A DNA stretch of 7,877 nt from Microbacteriaceae bacterium (GTDB taxonomy: Bacteria; Actinomycetota; Actinomycetes; Actinomycetales; Microbacteriaceae): positions 1 through 7,877 of the forward strand of contig CANGCU010000052.1 in NCBI GenBank assembly GCA_947452355.1, written 5' to 3'. Under the pieces are notes generated by a model. That model saw only the letters and a program-made list of their open reading frames with translations. It searched no databases and was not told where the DNA came from. Each line of letters starts with the position of its first letter. Position 1 is the first letter of the stretch. Made by a program: the position numbers and the translations under genes. Positions 1-6,641 of this stretch are shown in pieces.

Positions 1-1145
1 CACACGAGTGAGGGAAACGCTCGTAGTGACGCATTGGCCGCATGGGCATTTGTTGCCTTGGAATCATTGACCCAGACGACCCCGCCGTTCTCGGCGATGG
101 TCTCGCATCGATGATGATCCGTTTCGAACGATTCAATTCCCGTAGCAATGTCCTGTGCCGTTGCCCCAACTGCGAGCGCCATTCCTGCGGCCGCAAGAAT
201 GTTGAGAATCATGTGCGGAGTGGCCAACCCCAACTCGGCGAGACGGTCGATTGTCGTTAACTCTTGCGCGTGATTGCGGCGATCCGGGATGAACGCTCGA
301 TCAACCAATAAACCGTCGATGGTACCCAGTTCGCCCGTGTCGGGGGTCACCAGCCCGAATCCGATCGCTTCACACCCTTCAAGCACGTTGGCGTCACGGA
401 CGAGCGCCTCGGTCACGGGATCTATTCGGTTGTAGAGGACTGCCTTTCGAGTATTCGCGTAAACGGCTCCTTTTGCCGCTCGATACGAGGCCGCGGAACC
501 GTGCCAATCGATGTGGTCATCCGCAATATTGAGGCACGAACTGACGATGGGTCGGAGGGCCCCATCACCGACAGTTGGAAGCCAGTGAAGCTGAAAACTC
601 GACAGTTCAACGACGAGGACATCGAAACCCATCGGGTCCCGAATCGCATCCAACACGGGAACGCCAATGTTTCCCACCGCAGCAACCCGAAGCCCTGACG
701 TCCTCAGAAAGTGTTCCGTCAGTTGAGTCGTGGTTGTCTTGCCATTGGTCCCAGTGATGAGAATCCACTCTGCGACGGCAACCTTGTCTCGCACGCGCCA
801 CGCAAGTTCGATATCGCTCCAAATCGGAACACGGGCTTCGTTGGCCCATTCCACGATCGGGTGCCGTGGGGAAAGACCCGGGCTGACGATCACGACATCG
901 GGGGCGAATTCCGCAGCCTGGGCCACCATCTCGACATCGTCGGGAACGAGAGCAAACGGAACACCCAGGGCGTCCAAAATCGCCGAGTGCTCGGCCGACG
1001 CGGTCGCAGACACCACGCGCAGGTCACAACCCAGTTCCCACAGTGTGTCGGCAACCGAGAATCCCGTCACTCCGAGCCCGACGACAACGACCTTGAGCCC
1101 TTTCCAGTCTGCACTCCAACTCGTGAGGTCGGTCAGACGTGTCAT
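1..1145 (-). CDS. murD: MurD, UDP-N-acetylmuramoyl-L-alanine--D-glutamate ligase (3' end outside window)
   Basis: This cytoplasmic ATP-dependent ligase adds D-glutamate to UDP-MurNAc-L-Ala, the second amino-acid step of the peptidoglycan stem. I translated 381 residues from the ATG at 1145 to the window edge; roughly the last 100 or so of a usual MurD are missing, so the gene is partial only because the window ends. Visible signatures are the N-terminal Rossmann-type glycine motif GLGVTGFS (23-30), the P-loop GTNGKTTT (132-139), ELSSFQL (180-186), and a region around 206-225 containing NIADDHIDWHGS, whose final lysine (K225) fits the carbamylated lysine of Mur ligases. Near the edge HHRCE followed by WVNDSKATNAHAA matches the start of the MurD C-terminal domain. 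The start overlaps the mraY stop by one base (TAATG at 1147-1143) with no strong Shine-Dalgarno, so translation is probably coupled to mraY. All motifs look intact. Confidence 0.97.
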   Translation of the reverse strand, partial: MTRLTDLTSWSADWKGLKVVVVGLGVTGFSVADTLWELGCDLRVVSATASAEHSAILDALGVPFALVPDDVEMVAQAAEFAPDVVIVSPGLSPRHPIVEWANEARVPIWSDIELAWRVRDKVAVAEWILITGTNGKTTTTQLTEHFLRTSGLRVAAVGNIGVPVLDAIRDPMGFDVLVVELSSFQLHWLPTVGDGALRPIVSSCLNIADDHIDWHGSAASYRAAKGAVYANTRKAVLYNRIDPVTEALVRDANVLEGCEAIGFGLVTPDTGELGTIDGLLVDRAFIPDRRNHAQELTTIDRLAELGLATPHMILNILAAAGMALAVGATAQDIATGIESFETDHHRCETIAENGGVVWVNDSKATNAHAANASLRAFPSLV

Positions 1146-2242
1146 TACTGGCTCGCCCATTCCAAATAGAACAAACCGATGCCCACCGCAACCCCGAGTG
1201 CCGCGATCAGCCAAAAACGGACGACGACGGTGATTTCCGCCCACCCCTTGAGCTCGAAATGGTGGTGCAACGGACTCATTAGGAAGATCCGTTTGCCCTT
1301 AGTAATTTTGAAATACGCCCGCTGGATGATGACGGACCCTGCAACAATCACGAAGAGTGAACCGATGAGGAGAATGAGCAATTCGGTGCGCGTGAGAATC
1401 GCGAGTGCCGCCACCGCACCACCCAGCCCGAGCGAACCGGTATCACCCATGAATATCTGCGCGGGTGTGGTGTTCCACCACAAGAAACCGACGGTGCTCG
1501 CAGCGATTGCCGCGGCAATTGCTACTAAGTCGAGAGAGTCACGCGCCTCGTAACATTTGTAGGCGACCTCCGGATCAAGGGTCGCGGCAAAACAGGATTG
1601 GTTGAACTGCCAAAAGCCGATGACGACGTAGGACGTAATCGAAAGGATTGCGCTGCCTGACGCGAGTCCGTCGAGTCCATCGGCGACGTTGACCCCGTTG
1701 GCGGTCGAAATAACGATGAGGTTCACCCAAACGATAAACAGTCCGATGCCAACGATGCCCCCGACAATGGCAAAGTTCAGCCACGAGATGTCCCTCACCG
1801 CGCTCACCGCCATTGAGGCTGGGGTGACGCGGTGTGAATCAGGAAAGTTAATCGCGAGAATTGCGAAAGTCGTCGCGACGATCGCTTGCCCAAAAATCTT
1901 TGCCCATCCGCCAAGCCCGAGGCTGCGTTGATTGCGAGTCTTGGTGTAATCGTCGATGAAGCCGACAACGCCCATTCCCGTCATCATCAAAACCACAAGA
2001 AGACCACTGACTGTCGGTGGGTATTGCTCGATGAGGTGCCCGAGCAGATATCCGACCACGGCGCCAAGAATGATGACAATGCCACCCATCGTCGGTGTGC
2101 CCCGCTTGGTGTGGTGGCTCTGCGGTCCGTCGTCTCGAATGAACTGTCCCCATCCGAGACGTTCGAAAAGGCGGATAAACACCGGCGTCATGAACAGAGT
2201 GAATGCGAGCGCAAATCCTGCACCAAAGAGCACGGACCTCAT
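1145..2242 (-). CDS. mraY: MraY, phospho-N-acetylmuramoyl-pentapeptide transferase
   Basis: MraY is a polytopic membrane enzyme that transfers phospho-MurNAc-pentapeptide from UDP to undecaprenyl phosphate, making lipid I on the inner face of the membrane. The 365-residue product has the usual family length and alternates hydrophobic helices with short loops, as expected for about ten membrane segments. Family motifs are present: GFIDDYTK (94-101, catalytic-type Asp97/Asp98), [15 protein letters not shown] (about 182-196, Asp188 and Asp191), [12 protein letters not shown] (264-275) and [13 protein letters not shown] (322-334). A loop between helices carries Cys217 and Cys230; I recall a similar cysteine pair in other actinobacterial MraY proteins. 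The ATG at 2242 overlaps the upstream stop as ATGA and is preceded by an AAGGGAG Shine-Dalgarno. The stop overlaps the murD start. Nothing is missing. Confidence 0.98.
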   Translation of the reverse strand: MRSVLFGAGFALAFTLFMTPVFIRLFERLGWGQFIRDDGPQSHHTKRGTPTMGGIVIILGAVVGYLLGHLIEQYPPTVSGLLVVLMMTGMGVVGFIDDYTKTRNQRSLGLGGWAKIFGQAIVATTFAILAINFPDSHRVTPASMAVSAVRDISWLNFAIVGGIVGIGLFIVWVNLIVISTANGVNVADGLDGLASGSAILSITSYVVIGFWQFNQSCFAATLDPEVAYKCYEARDSLDLVAIAAAIAASTVGFLWWNTTPAQIFMGDTGSLGLGGAVAALAILTRTELLILLIGSLFVIVAGSVIIQRAYFKITKGKRIFLMSPLHHHFELKGWAEITVVVRFWLIAALGVAVGIGLFYLEWASQ

Positions 2243-2667
2243 GGTCGGTCTCCCTTCAGTCGCTCGATTAATTCGCCGAGTGGTTGGTCCACTGCACCGG
2301 TTACGAGAATCGCTACCCGCGGTCCTCGCAAACTCATTACCTCATCGTAGGCGTCGGCGACGCTGGAAACGGGGAGTGACTCCCCGTCCCATGAACCTTC
2401 GTGTTCAGCGGCCCGGTGCATGCCGTGTGCGCTGTGCCCAACCACAATGAGGTGATGGATGTTCAGTCGGACACTCGAGCGTCCGAGTGCATCGAGTTCG
2501 TCCGTTGTGTCGTCCCCGGCGATGAGTCCCGCAACGTGGACAGTGTCAAAACCCTCTAACCGGTATTCGGCCAAGGCTCGTTGAGCGTCCCGTACACCGT
2601 GAAAATCCGTCGTGAGGTGCGCGTCGAGTACAACTGCGCCATCCGACAAGGTAAAGGTGTCGATCAT
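2239..2667 (-). CDS. MurF-like protein consisting only of the C-terminal domain
   Basis: This 142-residue gene sits exactly where murF lies in a dcw cluster, between murE and mraY. Full MurF (about 450-480 residues) adds D-Ala-D-Ala to the UDP-MurNAc-tripeptide and has three domains. Here only a stretch resembling the C-terminal Rossmann-like domain is present. The start ([16 protein letters not shown]) aligns with the usual 'dGv.viND.YNANP' domain entry, [13 protein letters not shown] with the 'd.li.vG' strand, and [21 protein letters not shown] with the 'vLvKGSR....vv..l' end. No P-loop or UDP-substrate domain exists, because murE fills all upstream sequence. The YNANPxS, LGxMxELG and KGSR motifs are all degenerate, so D-Ala-D-Ala ligase activity alone is very unlikely. 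I chose ATG 2667, which overlaps the murE stop as ATGA; a GTG at 2673 is an alternative. The end overlaps mraY by ATGA. The reading frame is intact. MurF kinship is inferred from position and weak motif similarity; actual function is unknown. Confidence 0.8.
   Translation of the reverse strand: MIDTFTLSDGAVVLDAHLTTDFHGVRDAQRALAEYRLEGFDTVHVAGLIAGDDTTDELDALGRSSVRLNIHHLIVVGHSAHGMHRAAEHEGSWDGESLPVSSVADAYDEVMSLRGPRVAILVTGAVDQPLGELIERLKGDRP
2250..2256 (-). promoter_or_regulatory. Shine-Dalgarno of mraY
   Basis: On the minus strand AAGGGAG lies seven bases before the ATG at 2242. It falls inside the last codons of the MurF-like gene, so mraY can recruit ribosomes itself as well as by coupling through the ATGA overlap. 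Confidence 0.7.
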
Positions 2668-4208
2668 GCCCACCCGGCGTCAGCAAGTGCCGCACGAGCG
2701 AGGTCACGCGCAGAGTAGACGGTTCGTTCACCGCGAATATCCCGGTAGTTCTGATGACCCGGACCGGCCCACAAGATCGAGTCACCCTCGTGCGCAATCG
2801 AGACGGCAAACCGTATGGCGTCTTCGGGCGGCGATACCTCAAAGATTTCCGGACCGTTCTCAACCGACTTCGCTCCGACAAGCAACTGAGCTCGGATAGA
2901 GGCCGGGTCCTCGAATCGTGGGTGGTGGTCAGTGATCACCAAAATGTCACAACCCTCGGCCGACACTCGGGCCATATCGAATCGCTTCGTTGCGTCGCGG
3001 TCGCCGTCTGCACCGAAAACCATGATGGTTCTCCCTGGTGTGAATCGGCGCACAGCGGCCAGAGTGTGCTCAAACGCATCAGGCGAATGCCCGAAATCGA
3101 CGTAAACATTCGGACCCCGGTCTGTCGACACCTTTTCGGTGCGTCCAGGCAGGTACGCAATAATCCCATCGTCGCGCTCGAGGGCCGCCGCAATGACATC
3201 CGGCTCGTACCCTGCTTCAATCAACATGACAATTGCCAATGCAGCATTCGCCGCCATGTGCCGACCGATCACCGGTTCCCGAGTCGAGATCGAAATCCCG
3301 TCCGCAGAGCGAAGAGTGAACGCAGTGTATGCAGGGTTGTCCTCGTCAATCTCAACCTGCCAATACGCTGCAGGGTCGCCCGTCGACGAGATGGTCGTCA
3401 CGGGAATGTGTGACTCGTCAACGATTCGCTGGCCCCACTCAGAATCGAGGCAGACAACCCCGCGGCGAGAGACGTTCGGATCGAACAGCGCCAGTTTCGC
3501 GTGGAAGTACTCCTCCATATCGGCGTAATCGTCCAGATGGTCGTGCGACAAATTGGTGAACGCCGCAACATCAAAACGTATTCCCGCCACTCGATTGTGC
3601 GTCAATGCTTGTGCCGAGACCTCGATAACGACGGCGCGAACCGCGACCTCTTTCATTCGCGCAATGAGCGCGTGGAGTTCACTCGCTTCGGGAGTCGTAA
3701 GCCTCGACACGACCGTGCGGTCTGCGATGTGTCGCTCCGCTGTCGTCGACAGTCCGGTGGTAATTCCCATCTGTCTCAGGATTCCCTCGAGAAGGTACGA
3801 GGTCGAGGTTTTGCCGTTCGTGCCGGTAATTCCAAAATATTGGGGCGCGTCGTCATCGGTTCGGTAGATCCATCGCGAAATTTCGCCCAGTGCTGCTCGA
3901 GGTGACTCGACAATGATGACGGGAAGCCCGGCATCAGCGGCAAGAACTGCGCCCTCCGCGTCGGTCAAAATTGCCGCAGCACCATTGGCCTTTGCATCGC
4001 CGGCGAATTCTGCACCGTGTCGATGAGCGCCGCGCACGGCGACGAACAAGTCACCCGGGCCAATTTCGGAGGTCATGACCGAAACACCCGAAATTTCGAC
4101 GCCGCGAATATCACCACTTGACGAGAGTCCGAGCTCAGAAACCAACAATTCAACCGACCGAGGTGACACGTGTTCGGGTCGAATCACGGGGGGAGTATTT
4201 CCGGTCAC
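2664..4208 (-). CDS. murE: MurE, UDP-MurNAc-L-Ala-D-Glu ligase for the third (diamino) residue
   Basis: This cytoplasmic Mur ligase adds the third stem-peptide residue to UDP-MurNAc-L-Ala-D-Glu. From the GTG at 4208 it has 514 residues, a normal length. The order is an N-terminal UDP-binding domain (about 1-120), the central ATPase with P-loop GTNGKTST (129-136), TTPEA (171-175), EVSAQAL (196-202), FTNLSHDHLDDY (217-228) and a probable carbamylated Lys238 in FHAKLALF, then the C-terminal ligase domain with FGADGDRD (398-405), TDHHPR (426-431) and GPGHQ (482-486). Several motifs depart from the usual forms (EVSSHGL, GCGGDRD, DNPR, GKGHE). In meso-diaminopimelate enzymes DNPR contacts the added amino acid, so the acceptor specificity here is uncertain. 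Microbacteriaceae are known for lysine, ornithine, diaminobutyrate or homoserine at this position. The frame stays open upstream to 4406 inside ftsI, but the domain start and a GAAGGA Shine-Dalgarno nine bases away support GTG 4208. The stop overlaps the next gene by ATGA. Confidence 0.95.
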   Translation of the reverse strand: MTGNTPPVIRPEHVSPRSVELLVSELGLSSSGDIRGVEISGVSVMTSEIGPGDLFVAVRGAHRHGAEFAGDAKANGAAAILTDAEGAVLAADAGLPVIIVESPRAALGEISRWIYRTDDDAPQYFGITGTNGKTSTSYLLEGILRQMGITTGLSTTAERHIADRTVVSRLTTPEASELHALIARMKEVAVRAVVIEVSAQALTHNRVAGIRFDVAAFTNLSHDHLDDYADMEEYFHAKLALFDPNVSRRGVVCLDSEWGQRIVDESHIPVTTISSTGDPAAYWQVEIDEDNPAYTAFTLRSADGISISTREPVIGRHMAANAALAIVMLIEAGYEPDVIAAALERDDGIIAYLPGRTEKVSTDRGPNVYVDFGHSPDAFEHTLAAVRRFTPGRTIMVFGADGDRDATKRFDMARVSAEGCDILVITDHHPRFEDPASIRAQLLVGAKSVENGPEIFEVSPPEDAIRFAVSIAHEGDSILWAGPGHQNYRDIRGERTVYSARDLARAALADAGWA

Positions 4209-4217
4209 GCTACGTTG

Positions 4218-4223
4218 TCCTTC
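4218..4223 (-). promoter_or_regulatory. Shine-Dalgarno that fixes the murE GTG start
   Basis: GAAGGA on the minus strand overlaps the ftsI stop codon (TGA at 4224-4222) and is nine bases before GTG 4208. It is the best support for a GTG start rather than an upstream start inside ftsI, and it would favour re-initiation by ribosomes finishing ftsI. Confidence 0.75.
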
Positions 4224-5964
4224 ACCATGTACTCGGTAAATCCAGGGGCTTTCCACTCGACGGAGGCACCCGATAGTACTTGAGCGTCTGCTCCATGAGT
4301 TTAGCGAATGCTGGTGCCGCTGCGACCGAACTCCGCTCGACTTGCGGCAAACCGAACACCACGATGACGGCGAATTGAGGATTGTCGGCGGGCACGATCC
4401 CCGCAATGGAAATCACCCGGTCGGCGGTGTACACGCCATTGCGCGCGACTTCTGCGGTCCCGGATTTAACGGCGATTCGGTAGCCGGAACCACCGACGTA
4501 GTCCCGAAGTGACCCGTGTTTCGCAACCGCTTCCAACATTTGGACCGTTTGGTCCGCGGCCGCTGCAGAGATTACTCGAACACCACTGGTATCAGGTGTG
4601 TCGGTGACTTTTCCGTCGGGCTGCTCGCAACCCGAAACCAACGTCAATGGTTGACGGACCCCGTGGTTTCCGATGGTTTGATAAATGCTGGCGATTTGTG
4701 CAGTGGTGGCCGTCACACCTTGCCCAAAGATTTCGGTGTACTGAGTGACGTTATCCACGACGTCGGGCGTTCGAATAAGGCCAGAATCTTCACCAAGGAA
4801 TTTGACCGCGGTTGGAGACCCAACACCAAACGACGTGAGGTCGTCGTACCGATCCTGTTTCGTGAGGTTCTTTGCCAACACATTCATGCCGATGTTGGAT
4901 GAGTACACGAGAATTCCCGTGGTCGTCATCCGCATCGTCCCGTGGTCGAAAAAGTCGGAAATGTACTTTCCCGGTGCGACCTTGAATTGCCCAGGCACGA
5001 CGAATTTGCTGGTTGGGGTCGTCTGGCCCTGATCAATCATGGCGGCCACCGTCATGGGCTTAAAAACCGAACCAGGTTCGTATGGAACTGAGAAAAGTCG
5101 AGCTCCCATGTCGTCAACCTTCGACCCGTTGACGTTGTTCGGGTCCACACTGGGCCAGTCAGCAGCGGCGAGAATGTGCCCGTCATTGATGCGAACAACC
5201 ATCGCCGAAGCCCACGCAGCATCCAGCGTTTTCCCGCGAGTCGTGATCACTTGCTGTGCGAACCACTGAAGATCGGAATCGATCGTAAGGTGAATTGTTC
5301 CGCCATCAATCGGATTCTTTTGGTCATAGGTCGAACCAGGAATACGAATTCCGTCGGATCCCCGCGCGTACGTCATTGAGCCGTTTGTCGCTGCCAAACA
5401 ATCGTTCTTGTAGTACTCAACGCCGGTCAACGGGCCGTCTGTACCCATGAATCCAACGAGGTTGCCACCCACCGCACCGCGCGGATAGGTTCGGCTCGGG
5501 CGAAGATCGGAATAAAGCCAGGGGATCTTGAGTTCCTGAACTTTTCGGAGAACCGTAATCGTCACACCCTTGACGAGGTATGCGAAATCAGACGTGGGAT
5601 CTTTAGTGACCGCCGCTCGAAGCACTGACACGTCTGTGCCAGTCGCACCTGAAATTTCCGCGAGTGCTTGTTCGGTAGAAACGGGCGTTCCGGCTCGGGT
5701 GAAATCAGCAAAATATCTCGGCGATGCCGTGATGTCGTAGCGTTCTACGCTCTCGGCCAAAACCGTGCCGTTCGCATCCACGATGGAGCCCCGGATTCCA
5801 TAGAGCGTCCGAGTGACACTCCGCCGACTCTCTGCTTCGGAATTCAGTTTCCCCGCGTCAATCACCTGAATGAAGACCAATCGACCGACAAAAATCGCGG
5901 CGAGCGCAAAGGCGATACCAAGAATGAGACCAACGCGTCGAGAGAATTCCGAGGAACGATACAT
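4222..5964 (-). CDS. ftsI: FtsI, septal class B penicillin-binding protein (peptidoglycan D,D-transpeptidase)
   Basis: FtsI cross-links stem peptides of septal peptidoglycan outside the membrane and works with FtsW and the FtsL-containing complex. The 580-residue product starts with a short cytoplasmic tail and a single membrane anchor (about 11-36), followed by the class B dimerisation region that opens with RGSIVDANGTVLA (58-70). The transpeptidase domain shows the three penicillin-binding motifs: SVFK (299-302, nucleophile Ser299), SSN (355-357) and KSGT (500-503), plus GQGVTATTAQIA (415-426). There are no PASTA repeats after the catalytic domain. Only two cysteines occur, Cys189 and Cys446, both on the extracytoplasmic side. 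The ATG at 5964 has a very strong GGAGGGGGAG Shine-Dalgarno. The gene follows ftsL by 23 bases and precedes murE by 13 bases, as in a standard dcw operon. Confidence 0.97.
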   Translation of the reverse strand: MYRSSEFSRRVGLILGIAFALAAIFVGRLVFIQVIDAGKLNSEAESRRSVTRTLYGIRGSIVDANGTVLAESVERYDITASPRYFADFTRAGTPVSTEQALAEISGATGTDVSVLRAAVTKDPTSDFAYLVKGVTITVLRKVQELKIPWLYSDLRPSRTYPRGAVGGNLVGFMGTDGPLTGVEYYKNDCLAATNGSMTYARGSDGIRIPGSTYDQKNPIDGGTIHLTIDSDLQWFAQQVITTRGKTLDAAWASAMVVRINDGHILAAADWPSVDPNNVNGSKVDDMGARLFSVPYEPGSVFKPMTVAAMIDQGQTTPTSKFVVPGQFKVAPGKYISDFFDHGTMRMTTTGILVYSSNIGMNVLAKNLTKQDRYDDLTSFGVGSPTAVKFLGEDSGLIRTPDVVDNVTQYTEIFGQGVTATTAQIASIYQTIGNHGVRQPLTLVSGCEQPDGKVTDTPDTSGVRVISAAAADQTVQMLEAVAKHGSLRDYVGGSGYRIAVKSGTAEVARNGVYTADRVISIAGIVPADNPQFAVIVVFGLPQVERSSVAAAPAFAKLMEQTLKYYRVPPSSGKPLDLPSTW

Positions 5965-5970
5965 CTGCCG

Positions 5971-5980
5971 CTCCCCCTCC
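5971..5980 (-). promoter_or_regulatory. Strong Shine-Dalgarno of ftsI
   Basis: GGAGGGGGAG on the minus strand lies in the 23-base ftsL-ftsI gap, six bases before the ATG at 5964. It is the strongest correctly spaced ribosome site in the window, which fits independent initiation of ftsI, whose start does not overlap the ftsL stop. Confidence 0.8.
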
Positions 5981-5987
5981 GTCAGTT

Positions 5988-6641
5988 CTAGTGAGTATTC
6001 GGTGCCGGGATTCCCGACGGTGATACCACGACCGAAACCTGCTTCCCAGATTCTCCACCACTCGCCGATTTCTCCGGTGATGCCACGCCATTATTGACGT
6101 CCGAGGTCATGATGGTGGTCTCCAACGCGTTGGCAATCGTGACGTTGTCAACTGCCAAGGACGACACCACGAGGGGGTTTCCCCAGACTCTGCCGTCGCT
6201 GATGCGCAGGTAAGCGGGACGCGAGTTGGAGATCATTCCCAGCTTTTGAGCAGCGGTGGACAGATGTTGTGGCGAATTCAACACGGCCAACTGCTCTTGA
6301 ATGAACTGAGCGTCCCGCATCAAGTTTTGGCTTTGCTTGGCTTTTGCGGCAATCGCATACGCGTTCGCGTCAGTAGCTACGGAAATGAACAGGCGTCCAA
6401 CGAAAATCGCTGCGAAGGCGAGAAGCACAATCGTGATATTCCGAAGGGTGAATATCGCCCGCGCACGCTGCGTGGTCGGTGCCAACGAGACCGACCGAAC
6501 GGGAGGGACTGGCCGGACCGGGGAAACGGGCCGGACTGGGGAAACAGGTCGAAGTGTCGGAATCGAATAGCCAGTAGCAAAATTCTCGGGGCGGCGAGGC
6601 GCATATGCCGGTGCGTAACCGGGATCAATCATCGTGGTCAT
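5988..6641 (-). CDS. ftsL: FtsL-type bitopic cell division protein
   Basis: FtsL is a single-pass membrane protein that joins FtsQ and FtsB to activate FtsW/FtsI at the division site. The 217-residue product has a long cytoplasmic N-terminus rich in Pro, Arg and Val with repeated RPVSPV units (31-48), one membrane helix (about 68-88), an extracytoplasmic helical stretch likely to be a coiled coil (about 94-121), then SPQHLSTAAQKLGMI (123-137), which fits the 'P..i...A..lGm' end of FtsL/septum-formation-initiator proteins. A Ser/Gly-rich tail of about 65 residues follows. It is longer than the roughly 120-residue FtsL of E. coli, but long FtsL proteins are known in actinobacteria. The ATG at 6641 overlaps the rsmH stop as ATGA without a good Shine-Dalgarno, implying coupling; Met4 is an alternative start. 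Identification rests on topology and position between rsmH and ftsI, as FtsL sequence conservation is low. Confidence 0.85.
   Translation of the reverse strand: MTTMIDPGYAPAYAPRRPENFATGYSIPTLRPVSPVRPVSPVRPVPPVRSVSLAPTTQRARAIFTLRNITIVLLAFAAIFVGRLFISVATDANAYAIAAKAKQSQNLMRDAQFIQEQLAVLNSPQHLSTAAQKLGMISNSRPAYLRISDGRVWGNPLVVSSLAVDNVTIANALETTIMTSDVNNGVASPEKSASGGESGKQVSVVVSPSGIPAPNTH
6511..6546 (-). repeat. 18-bp tandem repeat encoding RPVSPV units in FtsL
   Basis: Two 18-base units, 6511-6528 and 6529-6546, differ at two positions only. A weaker third copy (about 11 of 18 matches) lies at 6493-6510. They encode the RPVSPV hexapeptide units of the FtsL cytoplasmic tail; the weaker unit reads approximately RPVPPV. 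The array keeps the frame, and such repeats can gain or lose units between strains. Confidence 0.8.

Noticed and set aside
711..1233. Plus-strand open frames of 152 and 167 codons opposite murD and the end of mraY
   Set aside because: They are antisense to well-supported murD/mraY sequence, show no recognisable motif and have no convincing ribosome site.
1886..2450. Plus-strand open frames of 154 and 164 codons opposite mraY and the MurF-like gene
   Set aside because: They are shadow frames with biased composition and no motif or ribosome site.
2754..3413. Plus-strand open frame of 219 codons opposite murE
   Set aside because: The minus-strand murE frame explains the sequence with conserved motifs; the antisense translation is Arg/Ser/His-rich and resembles nothing known.
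2664..4208. Missing MurF N-terminal and central domains hidden by a frameshift upstream of the short MurF-like gene
   Set aside because: This whole interval encodes a complete MurE with all domains in order, leaving no room for another 300 residues.
4209..4406. N-terminal extension of murE into ftsI (66 more codons)
   Set aside because: It overlaps the conserved FtsI C-terminal coding region, its translation has no Mur ligase features, and GTG 4208 has a good Shine-Dalgarno.
5965..5987. Promoter or terminator between ftsL and ftsI
   Set aside because: The 23-base gap holds only a Shine-Dalgarno; there is no hairpin with a T-tract and no -10/-35 pair.
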